Shown piece after piece: positions 23,101 to 28,757 of a DNA stretch of 31,223 bases. The notes under the pieces were generated by a model. That model was not told where the DNA came from. It saw nothing but the letters and a program-made list of their open reading frames with translations, and did not search any database. Source of the stretch: Ophiothrix spiculata (Eukaryota > Echinodermata > Ophiuroidea > Amphilepidida > Ophiotrichidae). Where the stretch lies: the NCBI GenBank assembly GCA_000969725.1, contig JXSR01S015765.1. One strand, 5' to 3'. A program made the translations under genes and the position numbers. The stretch's first letter is position 1; each line of letters starts with the position of its first letter.

Positions 23101-25851
23101 CAATGCAGTCCCCTTGATATTATATCATTACCAATGGTATGTTGTAACTATAATATGCTCACCTGAATCAACAAATAGGCCACACTTTCATTCCCACAGC
23201 TAGCAGTCAGCATAAGCGCTGTAGTCCCATTGTCAGATTTCACGCCTATATGTCTGCCCCCGCATCCAGCAACAAGTTGACAAAAACCAATGTAAGTTTA
23301 ACTACAATATGCTCACCTGAATCAAGAAATAGGCCAAAGCACCGTAGTCCCTGTCAGATTTCGTCTAGCCCAGCATCCAGCAACAAGTTGACAAAAACCA
23401 ACGTAATAAGTTGTAACAACAATATGCTCACCTGAATCAAGAAATAGGCCACGCTTTCATTCCCACAGCTAGCAGTCAGCATAAGCACCGTAGTCCCCTT
23501 GTCAGATTTCATGCCTACGTCCCAGCAACAAGTTGACAAAAACCAACGTAATAAGTTGTAACAACAATATGCTCACCTGAATCAAGAAATAGGCCACACT
23601 TTCATTCTCACAGCTAAGCAGTCAGCATAAGCACCGTAGTCCCCTTGTCAGATTTCATGCCTACGTCTGCCCCAGCAACAAGTTGACAAAAACCAATGTA
23701 ATAAGTTGTAACAACAATATGCTCACCTGAATCAAGAAATAGACCACGCTTTCATTCCCACAGCTAGCAGTCAGCATAAGCACCTTAGTCCCCTTGTCAG
23801 ATTTCATGCCTACGTCTGCCCAAGCAACAAGTTGACAAAAACCAACGTAATAAGTTGTAACTACAATATGCTCACCTGAATCAAGAAATAGGCCACGCTT
23901 TCATTCCCACAGCTAGCAGTCAACATAAGCACCGTAGTCCCCTTGTCAGATTTCATGCCTACGTCTACCCCAGCAACAAGTTGACAAAAACCAACGTAAT
24001 AAGTTGTAACTACAATATGCTCACCTGAATCAAGAAATAGGCCACGCTTTCATTCCCACAGCTAGCAGTCAGCATAAGCACCGTAGTCCCCTTGTCAGAT
24101 TCGTCTAGCCCAGCATCCAGCAACAAGTTGACAAAAACCAATGTAAGTTGTGACTACAATATGCTCACCTGAATCAAGAAATAGGCCACGCTTTCATTCC
24201 CACAGCTAGCAGTCAGCATAAGCACCTTAGTCCCCTTGTCAGATTTCATGCCTACGTCTGCCCAAGCAACAAGTTGACAAAAACCAACGTAATAAGTTGT
24301 AACTACAATATGCTCACCTGAATCAAGAAATAGGCCACGCTTTCATTCCCACAGCTAGCAGTCAGCATAAGCACCGTAGTCCCCTTGTCAGATTCGTCTA
24401 GCCCAGCATCCAGCAACAAGTTGACAAAAACCAATGTAAGTTGTGACTACAATATGCTCACCTGAATCAAGAAATAGGCCACGCTTTCATTCCCACAGCT
24501 AGCAGTCAATATAAGCACTGTAGTCCCCTTGTCAGATTTCATGCCTACGTCTGCCCCAGCAACAAGTTGACAAAAACCAATGTAATAAGTTGTAATTACA
24601 ATATGCTCACCTGAATCAAGAAATACGCCACACTTTCATTCCCACAGCTGGCAGTCAACATTAGTGCCGTAGTCCCCTTGTCAGACTTTACACCCACGTC
24701 TGCCCCTGCATCCAGCAATAAGTTGACAATGTTGTCATGACCGATGTAACTGGCATACATCAATGGAGTCCAGGAACCTTTGTTTTTCTTGTTGATATCA
24801 ACATCACCACTACAACAGAAATTTGAATACAAAGATATAATAACAATGATGCATTAGACATTATAACAATGCTTGTTTGGACAAAAGTTTTTCTCAAACT
24901 GTATGTTGGAGAATCCAAAGACTCTAATGAACAATGATCTTTATTTGATTGACTAACATTTAGACAGATCTACTCACATTGTGAAATGATACAAAAGCAT
25001 GTCCGCATCTGAACAAAGCAAAACTAAAGCAGTGCATGGCAATGCATTTTATAAGTGTAGCTCATGCATTTAGGTATTTAGAGCACACACTAGTCGAATT
25101 ACATTTGCTTGCGAATAAATCACTACCTTGACTCCCTTGGGTGAAAGGGTTTATTGCAGCCATCATTAAAGCAACAATATAAGCATGGCTTTTGATGTTT
25201 TTTGATGATTGGGTTTGGTTTTGATATTGACACTCTCCATAGGATTTGGCTAAGAGTTGTGTACTTCTCTTGTTATGGCAATTGCCTGAATTTAATTACA
25301 ATACAATAGCCTATGGGGATAATCAAAATGCTGTAAAGCTTGAACCTTAGAAACGAATGGTCGGAATCAAGTGAAATTTTCATATATATTTATGTTGTAA
25401 TCTTCTTTTTATTTAGCTAGAAGAGGTGAGATTTTTGTCACATCAAAATAATGAATTGCACCTTTAATTAAGCACAACCCTAAATTGTAACTCGAACAAT
25501 TCACACAATATATATTTCTCTCACGCACTCAGCTCCATAGACCAAACTCAGAATGATCAATGCCAAGATTTAATGATCCAAGACCAAACCGACTGAGCTA
25601 GTGAAAACTGAATGAATGGTAACAATCAAATCTCATCAAACTTCAAATCACTTTCACCTTGCAATTAAAGCGCTGACGCTGTCATACTGTCCTATAGAAG
25701 CAGCTGTAAAGAGATCAAGCGGTATAGGGTCAAAGGTCGCCTCCTCTTCCAATGGACCCCATCCTCTCCACATAGACAAACTCCTGTCCAATAATTCTGA
25801 TTCGCTTGCTTCATCACTTGCTTCATATGGGTAGTCGATTGGTGCTGCCAT
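8209..25851 (-). CDS. ANKS3: ANKS3 ortholog, ankyrin repeat and SAM domain protein 3 (whole gene, 11 coding exons)
   Basis: Joining the exons 25658-25851, 24611-24809, 21538-21659, 20754-20838, 20166-20301, 17478-17663, 14402-14539, 13074-13707, 11418-11559, 10263-10435 and 8209-8617 on the minus strand gives 2418 nt, 805 codons plus TGA. Every junction is GT-AG and every phase agrees. Domain order: acidic N-terminus, about six ankyrin repeats (residues about 43-232), a conserved LSSSDE segment, a Ser/Gly-rich linker, a SAM domain (about 523-585), a coiled coil (about 590-690) and a C-terminal helical tail. This order and many exact segments ([49 protein letters not shown]) match vertebrate ANKS3, which is about 650 residues, so the linker here is longer. 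In vertebrates ANKS3 is a cytoplasmic and ciliary scaffold that binds ANKS6 and BICC1 through SAM contacts and works with NEK7/NEK8 and the nephronophthisis proteins. Identity is secure; function in this species is inferred. Confidence 0.97.
9055..9452. mobile_element. hAT-like MITE with CCGGGGGGG ends, copy 2 (inverted)
   Basis: Begins CCCCGGGGGGTACTCAATTT then GGTTTTGGTAGGGGTG, the reverse complement of the right end of copy 1. Flanks GCTTATTT and GCTTTTTT form an 8-bp duplication with one mismatch. The interior differs from copy 1 and is rich in AAAATTTTC. Lies in intron 10. Confidence 0.82.
10228..10252. repeat. Solo mariner-type terminal sequence next to exon 10
   Basis: TTTTTGACACACCCTGTATA resembles the right end of the element at 1130-2178 (TTTTGACTCGCCCTGTATA). 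No partner end was found nearby. It lies about 12 nt inside intron 10 from the exon 10 donor. Confidence 0.4.
10263..10435 (-). CDS. ANKS3: ANKS3 coding exon 10 (coiled coil)
   Basis: Acceptor TTTCCACAG|TGCAAC, donor GTCAG|GTTAGT. Encodes a coiled-coil segment with [18 protein letters not shown], matching QEQELRAVVESCLLEQDR in vertebrates. Phase 0 in, phase 2 out. A solo mariner-type end lies about 12 bases beyond the donor. Confidence 0.95.
10510..10608 (+). mobile_element. Solo 3' end of a LINE related to the intron 6 element
   Basis: The stretch AGGGCC..CTTGGAAAGCAGTGCCAGTC followed by an AT-rich AATAAA-containing tail resembles the 3'UTR end of the intron 6 LINE at about 16877-16962 (AGGGCC..TTATGAAAAGCAGTGCTGGTC, then an AAAT tail). 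A short truncated insertion in intron 9, about 75 bp from the exon 10 acceptor. Confidence 0.55.
10680..10805 (-). repeat. Dispersed repeat, copy 2 (inverted)
   Basis: The reverse complement reads TCAACCCTTCATTTTTGG, ACTCCGTAACTCGCC and ACATTTCTAGAAGC, matching copy 1 at 2336-2460. Located in intron 9. Confidence 0.6.
11418..11559 (-). CDS. ANKS3: ANKS3 coding exon 9 (SAM domain end, coiled-coil start)
   Basis: Acceptor GGCACAG|GCTTCT, donor TCTGAG|GTATGT. Completes the SAM domain ([17 protein letters not shown]) and begins the C-terminal helix ([17 protein letters not shown]). It corresponds to LFGPKRKMTSAIARWHS and the following LEAEMQELAIQL in the vertebrate protein. Confidence 0.95.
11630..11895. 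repeat. CAAGGACTTT-rich interspersed repeat
   Basis: Multiple CAAGGACTTT-type motifs at both ends (11641-11680 and 11868-11892) around an AT-rich core. The style is that of a small non-autonomous DNA element. Exact ends and target duplication could not be set. In intron 8. Confidence 0.5.
11896..13073. other. Intron 8 remainder, nothing identified
   Basis: AT-rich intronic sequence between the CAAGGACTTT repeat and exon 8. Short open frames on both strands lack recognisable domains and are treated as chance. Confidence 0.5.
13074..13707 (-). CDS. ANKS3: ANKS3 coding exon 8 (linker and SAM domain start)
   Basis: The largest exon, 634 nt. Acceptor TTTTACATAG|ATAATG, donor ATCAA|GTAAGT. It encodes a long polar, Ser/Pro-rich linker (including AFCVTGAL, comparable to HAFCANLG in vertebrates) and then the first half of the SAM domain: [18 protein letters not shown] followed by [20 protein letters not shown]. 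The SAM core is the most conserved part. The linker accounts for most of the extra length over the human protein. Confidence 0.96.
13948..14199. mobile_element. 252-bp MITE in intron 7
   Basis: About 33-bp inverted ends: TGTGATGACTCACCCCGAAA and GGGGGACTTTGC on the left, GCAAAGTTCCCCC and TTCGGGGTGAGCCATCACA on the right. The interior is AT-rich without a coding region. The target duplication is unclear. Confidence 0.85.
14402..14539 (-). CDS. ANKS3: ANKS3 coding exon 7 (GYVSF linker)
   Basis: Acceptor TTTCATCAG|CAAGCC, donor AATAAGG|GTAAGC. Encodes [18 protein letters not shown], then a Gly-rich and Ser-rich low-complexity stretch. GYVSF matches the GYVTF motif of vertebrate ANKS3. Phase 1 on both sides. 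A LINE inserted in the opposite orientation lies within about 20 nt upstream of the acceptor. Confidence 0.9.
14560..16962 (+). mobile_element. 5'-truncated CR1/L2-like LINE, antisense in ANKS3 intron 6
   Basis: Contains the reverse-transcriptase half of a non-LTR retrotransposon followed by about 650 nt of 3'UTR, ending in a tetranucleotide AAAT-type tail at about 16944-16962. No endonuclease domain is present, so the copy is 5'-truncated, the usual outcome of target-primed reverse transcription. The 5' edge is approximate and lies next to the pyrimidine tract of the exon 7 acceptor. I see no clear target-site duplication. Clade assignment (CR1/L2 group) is from the style of the RT motifs and is tentative. 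Confidence 0.9.
14565..16279 (+). pseudogene. LINE reverse transcriptase, broken by one frameshift
   Basis: Two open segments, 14565-15218 and 15224-16279, form one RT region in two frames. The first has [50 protein letters not shown] and SGFRPSHST. The second has [13 protein letters not shown] and the catalytic YADD (codons at about 15433-15444), then the thumb and C-terminal region ending at a TAA by 16279. The frame changes in an A-run at 15179-15183, inside the motif that carries the first catalytic aspartate (FLDLK). A single missing base explains the shift. The copy is dead as it stands but otherwise well preserved, so it is a fairly young insertion. Confidence 0.92.
17478..17663 (-). 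CDS. ANKS3: ANKS3 coding exon 6 (LSSSDE linker)
   Basis: Acceptor TTAAATCAG|GACTTG, donor TTTAT|GTGAGT. Encodes [18 protein letters not shown], a basic stretch rich in R, P and K, then [23 protein letters not shown] and the GP.(A/T)IA motif are shared with vertebrate ANKS3, where this region follows the ankyrin block. Phase 1 on both sides. Confidence 0.93.
17916..17928 (+). repeat. Run of 13 G
   Basis: An uninterrupted G tract in intron 5, in a region of otherwise low G content. On the gene strand it is a C run. Confidence 0.9.
18500..18612 (+). mobile_element. tRNA-derived SINE fragment
   Basis: GGTCTGCTAATCAATGGTGTG as a weak A box, and GGGTTCGAATCCTGGG as a good B box about 40 nt later, followed by an unrelated AT-rich tail. 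It lies within the interrupted MITE copy C. No intact cloverleaf. Confidence 0.5.
18809..19585. mobile_element. 777-bp TIR element with a 9-bp target-site duplication
   Basis: Begins AAGAGAAGAGATCAATG and ends GTTGATCTCTTCTCTT. GAGCTGGAC is duplicated on both sides (18800-18808, 19586-19594), and the same sequence occurs once at the matching place in MITE copy B, so the empty site is known. No transposase. An 8-9 bp duplication fits hAT, Merlin or MULE-type elements; superfamily not assigned. It carries a tRNA-like segment at about 19050-19108. Confidence 0.82.
19050..19108 (+). other. tRNA-Gly-like segment (degenerate)
   Basis: TGGCTTGATGGTAGAATTCTCGC resembles the D arm and A box of tRNA-Gly, and AGTTCGATTCCCGC is a B box. 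The acceptor stem does not pair and the anticodon arm is disrupted, so this is not a functional tRNA. It is probably a tRNA-derived promoter or SINE fragment inside the 777-bp element. Confidence 0.6.
20124..20160. repeat. (TCAA)n microsatellite abutting the exon 5 donor
   Basis: About nine TCAA units on the plus strand. In the gene sense this is GATT repeated from intron position +7, immediately after GTATGT. Confidence 0.95.
20166..20301 (-). CDS. ANKS3: ANKS3 coding exon 5 (last ankyrin repeat)
   Basis: Acceptor CTTTTCAG|GATGGT, donor GCAG|GTATGT. Encodes [18 protein letters not shown], then [10 protein letters not shown] and a Ser-rich exit segment ([11 protein letters not shown]). It matches the vertebrate VDARDHSGATAR...GHMKIVALMD block. 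A tetranucleotide repeat begins a few bases inside the following intron. Confidence 0.95.
20754..20838 (-). CDS. ANKS3: ANKS3 coding exon 4 (ankyrin repeat 5)
   Basis: Acceptor GTCTCAG|AGAGCC, donor ACAGAG|GTGGGT. Encodes [21 protein letters not shown] and the end of the repeat (NAFLETE). Only 85 nt, so its open frame is short, but the TPLM.AAA.GHEIIV core is diagnostic and both phases fit. Confidence 0.93.
21538..21659 (-). CDS. ANKS3: ANKS3 coding exon 3 (ankyrin repeats 3-4)
   Basis: Acceptor TTTTCAG|CAAGGT, donor GCAAG|GTATGT. Encodes [17 protein letters not shown], then an ankyrin helix pair with [18 protein letters not shown]. It continues exon 2 in phase 0 and leaves phase 2. The segment aligns with QGAELEMKD..GWTALF in the vertebrate protein. 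Confidence 0.95.
21708..21889. repeat. Foldback element in intron 2
   Basis: GACAATAATT, CACCATCTTTT, ATTGTTTAAAAT and TTTGTTTTG on the left are mirrored by CAAAACAAA, ATTTTAAACAAT, AAAGATGGTG and AATTATTGTC-like blocks on the right. It starts about 50 nt upstream of the exon 3 acceptor in the gene sense. Confidence 0.8.
22256..24610 (-). repeat. Tandem array derived from ANKS3 exon 2 and its splice donor
   Basis: Minus-strand copies of the 3' half of exon 2 (about residues 93-131), its CAG|GTGAGC donor and the first 30-40 nt of intron 2 are repeated head to tail. The donor position recurs on the plus strand near 23161, 23315, 23430, 23575, 23725, 23874, 24023, 24167, 24316, 24460 and, in the true exon, 24609, so periods are 154, 115, 145, 150, 149, 149, 144, 149, 144 and 149. 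Units before 23161 (22256-22383 and 22921-23160) are much more diverged. Younger units still encode uninterrupted [12 protein letters not shown] but lack the first half of the exon and its acceptor, so I treat them as non-coding satellite. Confidence 0.95.
22384..22920. mobile_element. Foldback element inserted in the exon-2-derived array
   Basis: Ends are imperfect inverted repeats: TATTGTTATTTCAG, then TTTCGGACATGAA on the left, mirrored by TTCGTGTCCGAAA and TTGAAACAATAA on the right. Further inner arms match (GGCAACTG, GGCTAAGTTA). It is flanked by CAGC on both sides (22380-22383, 22921-22924) and splits an array unit precisely inside its CACAGCTAGCAGTCAGC segment. No open frame of note. 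Confidence 0.75.
24611..24809 (-). CDS. ANKS3: ANKS3 coding exon 2 (ankyrin repeats 1-3)
   Basis: Acceptor TTGTAG|TGGTGA, donor TTCAG|GTGAGC. It completes codon 65 as Ser and encodes residues 66-131 (GDVDINKK, then [23 protein letters not shown] and [12 protein letters not shown]). It ends exactly on a codon boundary. The 3' half of this exon, with its donor, is the parent of the tandem array that follows it in intron 2. Confidence 0.97.
25290..25475 (+). repeat. Dispersed repeat in intron 1, paired with 31048-31223
   Basis: Contains CAATAGCCTATGGGGAT, CAAAATGCTG, GAAACGAATGGT, GGAATCAAGTGA and TTTTTGTCACATCAAAAT, then AATTGCACCTTTAA. The same order occurs on the minus strand at the right edge of the window. 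Confidence 0.85.
25658..25851 (-). CDS. ANKS3: ANKS3 coding exon 1 (N-terminus, first ankyrin helix)
   Basis: Encodes residues 1-64 plus two bases of codon 65. The start ATG at 25851 has A at -3 and G at +4. The N-terminus carries the ANKS3 signature [17 protein letters not shown], then [14 protein letters not shown], the start of the first ankyrin repeat. The donor is AAG|GTGAAA; the reading frame hits a stop just inside the intron, which fixes the end. Confidence 0.95.
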
Positions 25852-25887
25852 CTTGTCATGTGATTGATCATGTGATCATAGCTTCAG
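25852..25887 (-). promoter_or_regulatory. ANKS3 5' leader with upstream ATGs and a possible 5'UTR splice acceptor
   Basis: On the minus strand a pyrimidine tract ends in TTTTCAG at 25888-25890, which would start a 36-nt leader at 25887. Within it lie three ATGs, at 25879, 25871 and 25859, none in frame with the main start. The first is a three-codon uORF (ATG ATC ACA TGA). An untranslated first exon further upstream is therefore likely but not located. Confidence 0.45.
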
Positions 25888-26876
25888 CTGAAAAGAAAAA
25901 AATGGATGTACATAGTTAAACTTAGCCCGAGTTAGCACAGACTTCAAATTTGTTATCGTATTTTTTCATTTAAATTAGCGCGGAGGGCTGGGTACCAGCT
26001 AAGTTAAACTGTGAAGGCAAATGGTTTCTTTGATTTTTAACCAAACTGTCAGGTATGTACACGTAAGGTGAATTCTCATGCATCCCTAAATCAAAAATCT
26101 CGAATAAACCAATATATATTGGAAAAAATACATACATGAATGCATGACACATGGAATGGATGATAATCATCGGTACTGATAATCATGCCATAATCCCCCT
26201 TCTACTTTTCAAGCCAGGGGGATAAAAATGTTGCACATATTTTGGCCGTTTCCGGTGTACCAAATCTTACTGTCGTTTTCAGATCACCTGCAAAAAATCT
26301 AGAAATGGTATTGTATGATTTTTTCACTCTACATGTGTAGGTGACATTCTTATCTAATAGTTTTGCCAATTTTCAAGTAGCTACCTTTTAACATTTATTG
26401 ATGAAATTAAAATAAATAAATGTGTTTATCACACCTAATCAATAATCTTGTGATAGGCCCTAGTTTTATGTGCATGTTCATGGCTATGGTTTTATTAGGC
26501 CCTTTTTGTCATCAACCAATCAGCGCTCAGTTTGTGCCTAGGCGATCGCAGGTTTTTGCTTTGTCCGTCACAAGACATTCTGTCACGGAATAGGGCGGAT
26601 ATGGTCATGGCTCTGGGAAAATTTTGTGAAATTTGTTTACCAGCGGCGTCTTACCAGCGGCGTCTTACCAGCGCCATTTTGTACTCACTCTGTATATAAA
26701 TTTTCAGTTTCTGGCTAAATTTATACGTTGAATTTATCATTTTTAATAATTGTATTTGGTTCTTGGACATAGTAGTGACACAGTGAGGTTTCTTTTGAAA
26801 TTTCTCGAAGAATTTCTCAGTCACTCTTGCCTTTGGAAAAATTTCAACTTCCAACTTTCATAACGACGTTTGTAAG
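25888..26876. promoter_or_regulatory. ANKS3 5' flank, possible promoter region
   Basis: No coding region is supported. Contains an ACCAATCAGCG motif (CCAAT-type) at about 26515-26525, a small CCCCCT..AGGGGG hairpin near 26191-26224 and a short direct repeat of CAGCGGCGTCTTAC at 26640-26672. Promoter function is inferred only from position upstream of the ANKS3 start. Confidence 0.3.
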
Positions 26877-27074
26877 ATGGGAAGACCACGGGGGCAACAT
26901 AGAAGAAGATTTCCTCTTAGCCCAAGCAGTGGCAGTATGTCGACAATCCAACGGAAGAAGAGAAGTAGAAATGAAAATAGTAATCCCAATAGTAACACAG
27001 GGAATAACGTATGTGGAGAAGTTCGACAAACTAGAGCTCAGCGGCAGCTGCTCCAACAAACTCTAGAAACACTG

Positions 27075-28669
27075 GGCCGTATGCATAAAAAATAAGTAAA
27101 CACTTCAAGTAAGAAGTAAAAGTAAAAGTAAAGTAAGAGTAAAAGTAAAAGTATTTACTTGATTTGATATGCATAATCTTTTACTTTTACTGTAAAGTAA
27201 ATACTAGTACTAACTAGTACTTACTTAATCGTTCGGTCTAAAACTACAGTGAAACAAAGCATCGCGATAGCATAAGGCGCTTGAAAAAGGACCGGGAAAG
27301 CTTTTAATCAACTGGTGCAACCTTAAAAACAACTAACACGTATGCACGCATCTCAAGAAACACTTGCACGTACGTGCTCAATTTGTTAAAATACTTGTGC
27401 GTAGATGTGCAACCGTTCAATCACTTACTCAACCTAAAACACCTCAAACACTTACGCACGCATTACAAAAACTAAAATTAAACATTTTCGCGCGTGTGCG
27501 CAACTCTCAAATCACTAGCGCAACCTAAGAAAATGCTAACGCATATGCGTGCATCCAAATCCAAAAAACACCACTTTTGCGTAAGCTTGTAACCAAAAGA
27601 AGACTTGCTCATATATGCGTCTCTAAATCACTCAAGCGACTTAAAGCAAACCCATAACGCGTACGCCAAAAACACCCTTACATGCTTACGTTTAATCTAA
27701 GAAACATTTGTGAGAATTTGCACAACCTTAACCTTATACGGGATGGTTAGTCAAGGATCACACCTACCCTCACCCATATCAGAAAAGAGTATTTACAAAA
27801 GAAAACCAGTTACATACTACCATAATCATGTAAATCGATCACCAACAAAATGATCGCTCATCTGTGGCACCTTTCCTCCCTAACTTCAACAAACCACGTT
27901 AAATTGTGTTTTAATGAACTCTTCTTTGCTTGTACCCTTTCTGCTTTCTACTTTGAAGCTCCATAAATGTGACCGTCCAGCTCAAAACAGCAGTAAATGC
28001 CAGCTCTTGTCATTTAAACTTTTTAAAAAATTTGCAAAGACCATGTTTTAAGGATTAAAATGACACTTTAATGAACATCGTACGATTTCCAGAAGTCACG
28101 GTATGGTCCGTCAAAGGTTGTCAGGGAATAAAACGTATAACTGAGATAAACGCGTTCAAAGATCAGTAAGCCCTATATTTTCTGTTAATCGTCTTAAGAA
28201 TATGCAGATTTATTTCATATTTCCTATCATTTTTTTGAAATGAAACTTTGCTGGTATTTTGTAGTAAGCACTAAAATTGTGAATCTGTCAAAAAATCAAT
28301 TTCGGCAAATTACGACCTTGACATGTATATTCACCTGTACCGCAAAATGAAGTTTCTGGCATTTACTGCTCATACGAGCTGGAAGGTCACAAATTTGTTT
28401 TAATTCGTCAAAATGGAGCTAGTAAACTGTCAAGGTAGCTCTTTAGGTACCTTAAAATATGTAAGTATTTACTAGGTAAACTCTAGTAAATACTTGTTTT
28501 TATGCATATCAATGGAAGTATTTACTACTATTCAAGTAAAAGGTGCTTGAGTAAATACTATCAGTAAAAGATAGAGTAAATAGTATTTACTACACTTTAT
28601 GCATACATATGGTAGTAAATACTCGAAATTTCAAGTAAAAAGTATTTACTACTTTTTATGCATACGGCC
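27075..28669. mobile_element. 1.6-kb TIR DNA element with GGCCGTATGC ends
   Basis: Begins GGCCGTATGCATAAAAA and ends with its reverse complement, TTTTTATGCATACGGCC. Flanked by CACTG on both sides (27070-27074 and 28670-28674), a 5-bp target-site duplication. Sub-terminal regions are rich in AGTAAA and TAGTAAATAC motifs in both orientations. No transposase is visible, so it is non-autonomous. It contains a second TIR element at 27969-28390. Superfamily not assigned. Confidence 0.85.
27969..28390 (+). mobile_element. MITE with GTGACC..CCAGCTC ends (copy B)
   Basis: Left end GTGACCGTCCAGCTC with nearby AGCAGTAAATGCCAG; the right end is its inverted counterpart (CTGGCATTTACTGCT, GAGCTGGAAGGTCAC). 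AAAT stands on both sides, consistent with a 4-bp duplication. Two more copies occur at 3384-4122 and 18354-19600. This is the only uninterrupted copy in the window and serves as the reference for the other two. Confidence 0.82.
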
Positions 28670-28757
28670 CACTGGCTTGAGTGGTGACTGGAAGTGTTCC
28701 AGGTCAAAATGGCGCCGATCGTCGTTGTGTGCAAGTCAACAGACAGGATAAAGAACG

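Noticed and set aside
23354..23539. Open frame with ankyrin-like sequence read as an extra coding exon
   Set aside because: It is a unit of the exon-2-derived array with no in-phase acceptor; inclusion would break the ANKS3 frame.
23161..24610. CRISPR-like array of regular repeats
   Set aside because: Units are about 149 bp, nearly identical throughout without unique spacers, and derived from an exon; this is a eukaryotic intron.
26877..27095. Plus-strand open frame starting MGRPRGQHRRR, upstream of ANKS3 and divergent to it
   Set aside because: Basic, Asn/Ser-rich, no recognised domain, runs into the 1.6-kb TIR element; removing that element puts a stop two codons later. Alternative frames over the same bases are equally open, so I do not call a gene.
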